Below, piece by piece: positions 1-5,844 of a stretch of 7,704 bases of DNA. Source of the stretch: Kiritimatiellia bacterium (lineage in GTDB: Bacteria > Verrucomicrobiota > Kiritimatiellia > RFP12 > UBA1067); the NCBI GenBank assembly GCA_017385345.1, contig JAFNRY010000098.1, forward strand, positions 1 through 7,704, written 5' to 3'. A program made the position numbers and the translations under genes. Within the stretch, counting starts at the first letter, position 1, and each line of letters opens with the position of its first letter. The notes under the pieces were generated by a model. The model was not told the DNA's origin. It saw nothing but the letters and a program-made list of their open reading frames with translations, and made no database searches.

Positions 1-516
1 CGTCCCGTACGTTTCGTAAATCCTCTTGGCGAGATCCTCCTGCGAGCCGGCAACGCCGCATATCGCCTCCGCCTCGGGAATATTCGGCGTAATCAAGGCT
101 GCAAAAGGAAGAAGTCGCCCGAGAATCGTCCGTTTCACCTCATCGCCCGCAAGCGAAGCGCCGCATGTGGCGACCATGACAGGATCGACGACAAGCGGCG
201 GGCGGGCATCCATCGCGCCAAGGCGCTCCGCAAGCGCTTCGGCCGCGCCGGCGGAAGAAAACATGCCGGTCTTGATCGCCCGCACCGCATACGCTCCAAA
301 CACTGCGTCGAGCTGCCGCCCCACGAAACCCGGAGGGACGTCCAAAACGCCGTAAACGCCTCCGGGATTCTGCGCGGTGAGCGCGGTGAACACCGTGCAT
401 CCGTGGACGCCGTACGCATGGAACGCGCGAAGATCGGCCTGTACGCCGGCGTTGCCGCCGCTGTCCGATCCGGCGACCGTCAGGCAGCACGGGGCGAACG
501 CTTCCGCCGAAGGCAT
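1..516 (-). CDS. thiD: Hydroxymethylpyrimidine/phosphomethylpyrimidine kinase ThiD, N-terminal part (runs off left edge)
   Basis: This is the first 172 residues of a ribokinase-fold kinase. The family phosphorylates HMP and then HMP-phosphate to HMP-pyrophosphate for thiamine synthesis in the cytoplasm. Motifs seen in order are AGSDSGGNAGVQAD (residues 15-28, the substrate-binding start of the family), TALTAQNPGGV (44-54), KTGM (82-85), VVDPVMVATCGASL (109-122) and TPNIPEAEAI (143-152). The C-terminal third with the GxGD catalytic region lies outside the window. The frame is open from the ATG to base 1. I chose the ATG at 516 because it places the AGSD motif about 14 residues in, as is usual. 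The GGAG directly touching the ATG is poorly spaced, so translation may depend on the mscS gene ending 11 nt upstream. The product is certain at family level. A ThiD-ThiE fusion cannot be excluded, because the 3' end is missing. Confidence 0.93.
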   Translation of the reverse strand, partial: MPSAEAFAPCCLTVAGSDSGGNAGVQADLRAFHAYGVHGCTVFTALTAQNPGGVYGVLDVPPGFVGRQLDAVFGAYAVRAIKTGMFSSAGAAEALAERLGAMDARPPLVVDPVMVATCGASLAGDEVKRTILGRLLPFAALITPNIPEAEAICGVAGSQEDLAKRIYETYGT

Positions 517-527
517 CTCCGGTTCTT

Positions 528-1391
528 TCAGGCCTTTGCCGTGTGGACGGTGATCTGCGGGAACGGAATTTCGATCCCGGCCTTCTGGAGAGCGTCTTTG
601 ACGGCGGAAAGCGTCGCGGAATACACGGCCCAGTAATCGGAAGTCTTCGCCCAGGGCCTGATGTTGATCGTGACCTGGCTCGCGTCCAGCGCGGCCGTGG
701 CGACCGCGGGCGCGGGTTCTTCCAGCACGCCCTCCACCCCGGCGAGAACGCCGCGTATCGTCTCGATCGCTTTTGCGACGTCTTCGCCGTAGGCGATTCC
801 GACCTGCATATCGACGCGGCGCTTGTCGAGCGCGCTGTAGTTCGTTATCGGCCCGCCCCATACCGCTTTGTTCGGCAGGACGATGCGCTTGTTGTCAGGC
901 GTCGCCATGACGGTAGCCATCATGTTGATCTCGAGAATCGAACCGGAAAGACCGGCGGCCTCGACGAAATCGCCGACCTTGAACGGCTCGTTGAGCGCTA
1001 TCATGAGTCCGGAAGCGAGATTGCCGAGCGATTCCTGGAAAGCGAAGCCGAGAATGAATCCGGTTACGCCGAGTCCGGCGACGAGCGGCCCGACATCGAC
1101 GCCGAGGCGCGCGAGAACCGTCACGGCGAGAACCGCCCAGCACGACTTCGTCACCACGGAAGCGATGAAGTTGACGATGAGTATTTTGCGCCCCGTCTTT
1201 TCAAGGGCCTTCCTGACCGCGCGGTCGAGAAGCTTGATGGCGAGAGCGCCGAGAAGGAATATCAACAAGGCGGTCGCGGCGTTCAACGCAAAATCGAGAC
1301 CTTTTCCCGTGCACCATTCGATGATGCTGTTTACGAATTCCTTCGCCTGTTCCACCTGGCAATCGATCGTTCCGTTTGTTCCTTCGTTCAT
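528..1391 (-). CDS. mscS: Small-conductance mechanosensitive channel, MscS family
   Basis: The 287-residue product is nearly the length of E. coli MscS (286). The family forms heptameric inner-membrane channels that release solutes when turgor rises. Hydrophobic segments lie at about residues 33-54 (TM1), 72-97 (TM2) and 100-132 (TM3, the pore helix). TM3 has a Gly/Ala pattern (VAGLGVTGFILGFAFQESLG) and is followed by LASGLMIALNEPFKVGDFVE. The cytoplasmic beta domain follows, with ATPDNKRIVLPNKAVWGGPITNYS and ending IEIPFPQITV, like the IxFPYPQ end of MscS. I prefer the ATG at 1391; a TTG at 1400 would add MDE. Neither has a clear Shine-Dalgarno. A 13-codon frame, 1429-1388, ends in ATGA over the chosen ATG and could couple initiation. 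The gene lies 87 nt after atpA and 11 nt before thiD. The function is a confident family call; gating properties cannot be read from the sequence. Confidence 0.93.
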   Translation of the reverse strand: MNEGTNGTIDCQVEQAKEFVNSIIEWCTGKGLDFALNAATALLIFLLGALAIKLLDRAVRKALEKTGRKILIVNFIASVVTKSCWAVLAVTVLARLGVDVGPLVAGLGVTGFILGFAFQESLGNLASGLMIALNEPFKVGDFVEAAGLSGSILEINMMATVMATPDNKRIVLPNKAVWGGPITNYSALDKRRVDMQVGIAYGEDVAKAIETIRGVLAGVEGVLEEPAPAVATAALDASQVTINIRPWAKTSDYWAVYSATLSAVKDALQKAGIEIPFPQITVHTAKA

Positions 1392-1403
1392 TTCGTCCAA
1401 TCC

Positions 1404-1459
1404 GTTTTTCGGGTTTCGGTTTTATTCATGGTTGATTGGAGATGTTTTTCGGGTTCCGG
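1404..1459. repeat. Imperfect 16-bp direct repeat, period 40 bp, in the atpA-mscS gap
   Basis: Plus-strand GTTTTTCGGGTTTCGG at 1404-1419 recurs as GTTTTTCGGGTTCCGG at 1444-1459, with one mismatch and an offset of exactly 40 bp. Both copies lie in the non-coding gap between the atpA stop and the mscS start. Just beyond the second copy, TCCGG (1455-1459) and CCGGA (1466-1470) could pair as a weak 5-bp hairpin with a 6-base loop. No T-run follows on the transcribed strand, so it is not an ordinary intrinsic terminator. The copies might be a protein-binding pair or a small duplication. Their role is unknown. Confidence 0.6.
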
Positions 1460-1478
1460 CGCCGTCCGGAGGCCTCGG

Positions 1479-3236
1479 TCACACCGCGGCTATGCGCGCG
1501 AGCAGCGCGTCGCGCGCCCGGGCGAACTCCTGCGAAGCGAACGGCTTGTCGTTCCAGTCGATGAACTCCTGCTGGAGTCCGAGGAAGTATTTGCGCATTT
1601 CGTCCTTGTCCTGCCATTTGCACGGCAGTTCAAGGATTTTCTCGAGGACGTCGAACATGGCTTTCTGGCGTTCGACCGAAGTGGATGCGTCGGCGTCGGA
1701 GAAAGCGTTCTGCTGGAGATACACGGCGTCGAGGAGTTCGCCCTTGAGATAGACGGCGAAATCTTCGACGGAGGTTCCCTCCTCGCCCACGACCTTCATC
1801 ATTTGGCCGACTTCGCTGCCTTTGCGCAAGAGTGCGCGCGCCTTTTCGACGCGCGGCTGCTCGATTACGGAGTTGTAATGGCTCCAGGAATCGAGCGGGT
1901 CGATGGCGGGGTAGCGGCGCGCGTCGGAGCGGGCGCGGGATAGGCCGTGGAAGCCGCCTACCACCTTGAGAGTGGCCTGGGTGACAGGCTCGTCGAAGTT
2001 GCCGCCGGCGGGCGAGACGGTGCCGCCGATGGTGACGGAACCTGTCGAGCCGTCGCGCAGCCTGACGCGGCCGGCGCGCTCGTAGAAGGCGGCGATGCGG
2101 CTTTCGAGGTACGCCGGAAACGCCTCTTCGCCGGGGATTTCCTCGAGCCGGCCGGATAGTTCGCGCATTGCCTGCGCCCAGCGCGAAGTCGAATCCGCCA
2201 GCACGAGAACGTTCAGCCCCATCTGCCTGTAATACTCCGCTATCGTCACCGCCGTATAGACCGACGCCTCGCGCGAAGCAACCGGCATAGACGAGGTGTT
2301 GCAGATGATGACGGTGCGCTTCATCAGCGACTGGCCCGTGCGCGGATCCTCGATTTCGGGAAACTCCTTGAGCGTTTCGACGACTTCGCCCGCGCGCTCT
2401 CCGCACGCGGCGGAGATCACGACGTCAACCTTCGCATAGCGCGCCGTCGTATGTTGCAGAACCGTCTTGCCGGCGCCGAAGGGGCCGGGAATGCAGTACG
2501 TCCCGCCCACGGCCACCGGGAAGAACGTGTCTATCGTCCTTACCGTCGTCTCGAGCGTTTCGGTGGGCTCGAGCCTTTCGGCGAAACACTTAATCGGCAC
2601 CTTGACCGGCCAGCGCTGCATCATGGAAACCTTCGTCTCGGCGCCGTCCGCCGAGACGAGCGTCGCCACGGCGTCTTCGACGCCGTAATCGCCTGCGGGC
2701 TCGAGAGACTTCACAGTAAAATCGCCGCGCAGGGCGAAAGGAACCATGATTTTGTGCCCCGGCATGGACTTGCCGTCGAAAATGCCTTCCGTGACCCAGC
2801 CGACGGGATCGCCGGCCCGCACCCTGTCGCCCGGCTTGGCCGTCGGATGCCAGTCCCACTTCCTGTCGCGCGGCAGGCCCGGCAGGGACATTCCGCGCTG
2901 GAGGAAAAAGCCGTCGTTCTTTGAAATCTTCTCTGCTTCCGCGGCGAGGCCTGCGAGGGGGTTCTGCAGGCCGTCGTAAACCTGGGCGAGCATGCCCGGC
3001 CCGAGCTCGACGGCAAGCATGTCGCCGGTGAACTCCACTTTGTCGCCCACTCCGAGGCCGTTCGTCGCGTCGAACACCTGCATGTCGCAACGCGTGCCGC
3101 GCACGCGGACTATCTCGGCCATGAGCCTGCAGCCGTCGAGCAGCGCGTAGCCGACTTCGTTCTGGGCGACCGCGCCGTCGAAAGCGACGGTTATCATATT
3201 GCCGTTTACCGTTTCTATCCTGCCCGTAGTTGCCAT
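1479..3236 (-). CDS. atpA: V-type ATP synthase/ATPase catalytic subunit A
   Basis: This 585-residue protein is full length for bacterial V/A-type A subunits. It is the nucleotide-hydrolysing subunit of the cytoplasmic V1 head. Visible features are the N-terminal beta barrel (GRIETVNGNMITVAF), and the A-subunit-specific bulge region from about 115 to 200 (GDRVRAGDPVGWVTEG, HKIMVPF). Next come the P-loop GPFGAGKT (251-258), CGERAGEVVETLKEFPE (278-294) containing the expected catalytic Glu region, and Walker B LNVLVLADSTSRW (341-353). SGRLEEIPGEEAFPAYLESR (361-380) and RRYPAIDPLDSWSHY (440-454) follow. The wording resembles the chlamydial and treponemal A subunit closely. An AGGAG at 3247-3251, 10 nt before the ATG and inside the end of the DUF2764 gene, supports the start. 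The gene lies 7 nt after DUF2764. It is not followed by subunit B as expected, but by mscS. No residue suggests loss of activity. Confidence 0.97.
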   Translation of the reverse strand: MATTGRIETVNGNMITVAFDGAVAQNEVGYALLDGCRLMAEIVRVRGTRCDMQVFDATNGLGVGDKVEFTGDMLAVELGPGMLAQVYDGLQNPLAGLAAEAEKISKNDGFFLQRGMSLPGLPRDRKWDWHPTAKPGDRVRAGDPVGWVTEGIFDGKSMPGHKIMVPFALRGDFTVKSLEPAGDYGVEDAVATLVSADGAETKVSMMQRWPVKVPIKCFAERLEPTETLETTVRTIDTFFPVAVGGTYCIPGPFGAGKTVLQHTTARYAKVDVVISAACGERAGEVVETLKEFPEIEDPRTGQSLMKRTVIICNTSSMPVASREASVYTAVTIAEYYRQMGLNVLVLADSTSRWAQAMRELSGRLEEIPGEEAFPAYLESRIAAFYERAGRVRLRDGSTGSVTIGGTVSPAGGNFDEPVTQATLKVVGGFHGLSRARSDARRYPAIDPLDSWSHYNSVIEQPRVEKARALLRKGSEVGQMMKVVGEEGTSVEDFAVYLKGELLDAVYLQQNAFSDADASTSVERQKAMFDVLEKILELPCKWQDKDEMRKYFLGLQQEFIDWNDKPFASQEFARARDALLARIAAV

Positions 3237-3243
3237 TTGCGGA

Positions 3244-3723
3244 TCACTCCTGTTCCAGATTTCCCTCCGCGCCGGAGATGGCGCGGTCCATGACGGCGAA
3301 GCCCTTTTCGGCCGAGGCGCCGGAGCGCCGTATCAGAATGCGCAGACGCGCCGCGTACGCCGCGAGGGCGCCCTCTCCGAGCGGCGAAGCCGGATCCGCC
3401 AGTTCGCCGGCGGCGTCCCACCACGTCTTGTCGATCGAATCCTGCCGCTTGGCGGGATTCTTCTCCGAAAAGCACGCGAGCACGCGGTTTTTCCAGTAGA
3501 TCGAACAGCCCTGCGCCCGGCGGGCGTGGTCCGCATGTCCGCGCGCGGCGGCCGCGGCGTTGCGCAGCTGCGTCTCCAGGTCGCGCCATGCGCGGCCGAG
3601 GCGAGAATCCGGAGCGAGGACGTCGCGTCCGCCGCAAGCCTCGAGGAACTCCGCGGCCGACATGGGCGCGGAGTCGCCGAACGCGATCGCCGGCAGGCTT
3701 GCGATAGTGGCGTCGAGAGTCAT
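3244..3723 (-). CDS. DUF2764 family protein of bacterial V-ATPase operons (short form)
   Basis: The 159-residue cytoplasmic-looking protein has no membrane segment. I place it in DUF2764 from its position between atpE and atpA and from pattern agreement. It starts TIASLPAIAFGDSAPMSAAEFLEAC (6-30), a family-like Leu-Pro opening followed by a Pro-Ser/Ala-x-x-Phe-Leu stretch. It then has AWRDLETQLRNAAAAARG (45-62), DKTWWDAAGELADP (98-111) and ALAAYAARLRILIRR (119-133), which recall the Trp/Arg-rich helices of the family. Chlamydia carries such a gene in the same place (CT309, between E and A). Members I remember are about 250-290 residues, so this one is clearly shorter, yet it is unbroken and ends just before the atpA ATG. 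It starts within the atpE stop (ATGA) and has no Shine-Dalgarno, so coupled translation is likely. Its role is unproven. A place equivalent to stalk subunit C/d is an inference from gene order. Confidence 0.75.
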   Translation of the reverse strand: MTLDATIASLPAIAFGDSAPMSAAEFLEACGGRDVLAPDSRLGRAWRDLETQLRNAAAAARGHADHARRAQGCSIYWKNRVLACFSEKNPAKRQDSIDKTWWDAAGELADPASPLGEGALAAYAARLRILIRRSGASAEKGFAVMDRAISGAEGNLEQE

Positions 3724-4289
3724 TTCAAAAGCGCGGCGAGATCGGGCCTCAGGCGGCGCGCGAGTTCGTCCGCTATCGCCTTGGCGGTGAAATCGAGTTC
3801 GACCCGTCCGCCGTCGGTTTTCACCGTAAAGCCGGATCGGGAAGCGCCGGAAACGGAAATCGAAACTTCGGGCCGCGAGGCGAAGCGCGCCTTCAACGCG
3901 GCGGCAAGCTTCTCCGGCGCCGTGAGCTCCATCCCGCCCGCGATTTCCGCGGCGGCCTTCGCCGCCATCGGCACGGCCACGGCTTCGTCCGACATCGCTT
4001 TTTCTACATCTTCGAGAAGGAGCTTTTCCAGGGTCTTTTCGATCGACGCCTTCACTTCGAGGACAAGATCGCGCGCGGCCTGGCGGATGCGTTCCTTGGC
4101 GCCGTTTTCGTAAGTCTCGGCGGCGAGGCGCGCGCTTTCCTTCGCGGCCGCGGCCTTTTCCTCCGCTTCGCGCACAATCGCGGCGGCCTTCGCCCCGGCT
4201 TCGGCCGTTATCGCCGCAGCCGCCGCTTCCGCCTTCTCAACCCCCTCGCGGTTTATCTTTTCAAGCAATCCCTGAAGATCTTCTGCCAT
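3720..4289 (-). CDS. atpE: V-type ATP synthase/ATPase subunit E (peripheral stalk)
   Basis: This 189-residue protein matches the E subunit, which forms part of the peripheral stalk holding the V1 head to the membrane part. Residues 1-95 are a charged, Ala-rich heptad-type coiled coil (for example EAEEKAAAAKESARLAAETY, 41-60). The C-terminal globular part ends GFTVKTDGGRVELDFTAKAIADEL (153-176) and PDLAALLK, the pattern of chlamydia-type E subunits that bind the A/B ring. I chose the ATG at 4289 because AGAGGA (4298-4303) lies 8 nt upstream. A TTG at 4322 would add 11 residues but overlaps the likely promoter -10. It is the first gene after that promoter, and its TGA overlaps the next ATG as ATGA. 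The high Ala content makes the coiled coil uninformative for homology, so the call rests mainly on the C-terminus and the neighbours. Confidence 0.9.
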   Translation of the reverse strand: MAEDLQGLLEKINREGVEKAEAAAAAITAEAGAKAAAIVREAEEKAAAAKESARLAAETYENGAKERIRQAARDLVLEVKASIEKTLEKLLLEDVEKAMSDEAVAVPMAAKAAAEIAGGMELTAPEKLAAALKARFASRPEVSISVSGASRSGFTVKTDGGRVELDFTAKAIADELARRLRPDLAALLK

Positions 4290-4297
4290 GTCTTGAA

Positions 4298-4303
4298 TCC
4301 TCT
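4298..4303 (-). promoter_or_regulatory. Ribosome binding site of atpE
   Basis: AGAGGA on the minus strand lies 8 nt before the ATG at 4289. It decides the start of atpE against an upstream TTG at 4322, which would fall inside the promoter. Confidence 0.7.
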
Positions 4304-4321
4304 GCTTGTGTCTTTCCGTCA

Positions 4322-4330
4322 ATTATAGCA
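4322..4330 (-). promoter_or_regulatory. Extended -10 promoter for atpE-DUF2764-atpA
   Basis: The minus strand reads TGCTATAAT, a perfect sigma-70 -10 hexamer (4327-4322) preceded by the TGn extension (4330-4328). The hexamer 17 nt further upstream (TCCGTG, 4350-4345) is a poor -35 and overlaps the purF-like stop codon, so recognition would rest on the extended -10. A start about 7 nt downstream, near 4315, would give a leader of roughly 25 nt with the atpE ribosome site in place. No intrinsic terminator separates it from the purF-like gene, so read-through is also possible. Confidence 0.65.
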
Positions 4331-4343
4331 CATCCTCGCGGCC

Positions 4344-5807
4344 TCACGGACGCAGCTTCCCGCAATGGCCGGAACACGCCCCCTTGCAGCCGTCCGGACA
4401 CGACACGTCGCGCCCGGTCCAGCAATACGTGCACAGCTTGGATTCATCGAGCCCGATGGCTTTTACGAGATCGTCAAGCCTCTGGAACGCGAGCGAAGTA
4501 AGATTCAACTTCTTGCGTATGTATTCGACCATCTCCTTGTAGGGCGCGCCGTCCGGATCGGTGTATTTGGAGATATCGGCGTTTTCCCCTTCCTTTTCGC
4601 GTATGAAGCGGCGCGTAATGAGGTCGTAAACGCTTTTCGAGCGCGAATAGTTGATGAAGCGGCAGGGGAATACGAGAGGCGGGCACGCGATGCGCATGTG
4701 CGTTTCGAGGCAGCCTTCGGAATAGAGTTTCGCGGCCTGTTTGCCGAGCTGCGTGCCGCGCACGATCGAATCGTCGCAAAACACGAGCCTGCGGTTCTTT
4801 ATGAGATTCGGAATGGGGATGAGCTTCATCGAAGCGACGTGCTCGCGCTGCTTCTGGTCCTGCGGCATGAACGAGCGCGCCCATGTCGGGGTGTATTTCA
4901 CAAAGGGACGCGCAAACTTCATACCGGCCTCGTGTGCGTAGCCGAGGGCGTGGGAGGTCCCGGAATCAGGTATGCCGCAGACCGCGTCGGCGGAAGTCGG
5001 GGTCCGCCGCGCGAGAGCACCGCCGCAGCGGTAGCGCGTCATTTCGACGTTCCGCCCCTCGTAGGACGAGGCCGGATAGCCATAATACACCCAGAGGAAG
5101 GAGCATATGGCCATCTTGTCGCCGGAGGCGAGGAGCGTCCGCTCCCCTTCCGGCGACAGTTCGACCATTTCGCCCGGGCCGAGATCGCGCACGTGGAGAT
5201 AGCCGAGCGTCGGCAAGGCGCAGCTTTCCATGAGCGCGATGGAGGAGCCTTCCTTGCGGCCGAGAATGACCGGGGTGCGCCCCCACTTGTCGCGCGCCGC
5301 GTAGAGCCGCCCCTTGTCGTCGAGTATCAGCATCGAACAGCTGCCGCGCACTTTCTTCTGCACGTACTTCACGCCATCGACGATGGAATCCTGCGTGGCG
5401 ATCAACGCGGAGACGACCTCGGTCGGCCCGACCATGCCGCTCGTGGTGGAGAATTGCAGCTGCATCGAATTGCTCTCGAAGAGCTCTTTCTTGAGTTCTT
5501 CGATGTTCTCGATCAAGCCTACGGTCACAATCGCGAACATGCCCAGCTTGGAGCACATCACGAGCGGCTGCGGGTCCGTATCGGAGATCACGCCTATGCC
5601 GGACCTGCCTTCGAACCTGCCTATGTCATTCTCGAACTTGCTGCGGAACGGCGCGTTCTGGATGTTGTGGATGGAGCGCTGGAATCCGCTCCGGCCCAGC
5701 ACCGCCATGCCGCCGCGGTGGGTTCCGAGATGTGAATGGTAGTCCGTTCCGAAAAAGAGATCCGATACGCAATCTTCTTTGGAAACGACGCCGCAAAAGC
5801 CTCCCAT
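4344..5807 (-). CDS. purF: Amidophosphoribosyltransferase-like (PurF-like) protein with degenerate glutaminase domain and Cys-rich tail
   Basis: This 487-residue protein has the PurF architecture: an N-terminal Ntn glutaminase fold (1 to about 230) and a C-terminal PRPP-dependent phosphoribosyltransferase. The transferase half is well kept, with CGIPDSG (277-283), YTPTWARSF (305-313) and the PRPP loop CDDSIVRGTQ (344-353). Cysteines at 235, 382, 459 and 462 match the four iron-sulfur ligands of Bacillus-type PurF. The glutaminase half begins MGGFCG instead of MCGIVG, so the nucleophile Cys is Gly. The HNG oxyanion motif reads TVG (95-97), SD(S/T)E reads GPTE (127-130), and GHxRxxT reads GVISDTD (72-78). 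The end adds C470, C474, C478 and C482. I recall a similar MGG-type paralogue in Bacteroides. It may use ammonia, need a separate glutaminase, or do another PRPP reaction, so the symbol shows homology, not proven function. GGAGGAG lies upstream. Confidence 0.85.
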   Translation of the reverse strand: MGGFCGVVSKEDCVSDLFFGTDYHSHLGTHRGGMAVLGRSGFQRSIHNIQNAPFRSKFENDIGRFEGRSGIGVISDTDPQPLVMCSKLGMFAIVTVGLIENIEELKKELFESNSMQLQFSTTSGMVGPTEVVSALIATQDSIVDGVKYVQKKVRGSCSMLILDDKGRLYAARDKWGRTPVILGRKEGSSIALMESCALPTLGYLHVRDLGPGEMVELSPEGERTLLASGDKMAICSFLWVYYGYPASSYEGRNVEMTRYRCGGALARRTPTSADAVCGIPDSGTSHALGYAHEAGMKFARPFVKYTPTWARSFMPQDQKQREHVASMKLIPIPNLIKNRRLVFCDDSIVRGTQLGKQAAKLYSEGCLETHMRIACPPLVFPCRFINYSRSKSVYDLITRRFIREKEGENADISKYTDPDGAPYKEMVEYIRKKLNLTSLAFQRLDDLVKAIGLDESKLCTYCWTGRDVSCPDGCKGACSGHCGKLRP

Positions 5808-5814
5808 GGATTTT

Positions 5815-5821
5815 CTCCTCC
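5815..5821 (-). promoter_or_regulatory. Strong ribosome binding site of the purF-like gene
   Basis: Minus-strand GGAGGAG ends 7 nt before the ATG at 5807. It is the strongest Shine-Dalgarno in the window. It fixes the start and confirms that the protein begins MGGFCG, without a nucleophile Cys next to the initiator Met. Confidence 0.85.
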
Positions 5822-5844
5822 AGTATCAAAAAAAGCCGGATGTT

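Noticed and set aside
1455..1470. TCCGG/CCGGA hairpin after atpA
   Set aside because: There are only five base pairs with a GC loop and no T-run on the transcribed strand. This is too weak for an intrinsic terminator.
543..1943. Long plus-strand open frame of 466 codons opposite mscS and atpA
   Set aside because: It is the antisense shadow of clearly homologous genes. Its protein is Arg/Asp/Glu-rich with no recognisable domain, as expected opposite GC-rich coding sequence.
3720..4289. atpE as an F-type b subunit or generic Ala-rich coiled-coil protein
   Set aside because: It lacks the N-terminal membrane helix of b, ends with an E-subunit-like globular part, and sits with DUF2764 and subunit A.
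4290..4322. TTG start for atpE at 4322
   Set aside because: It would begin inside the likely -10 element and has no ribosome site. The ATG at 4289 has AGAGGA at good spacing.
4365..5735. Plus-strand open frame of 456 codons opposite the purF-like gene
   Set aside because: The minus-strand product has family motifs throughout. The plus frame has His/Arg/Ala-rich composition and no domain.
5828..5840. T7 run preceded by CCGGC on the minus strand, between the acyl-CoA synthetase and the purF-like gene
   Set aside because: It looks like a terminator end, but no upstream sequence can pair with CATCCGGC, so there is no stem. It is not called a terminator.
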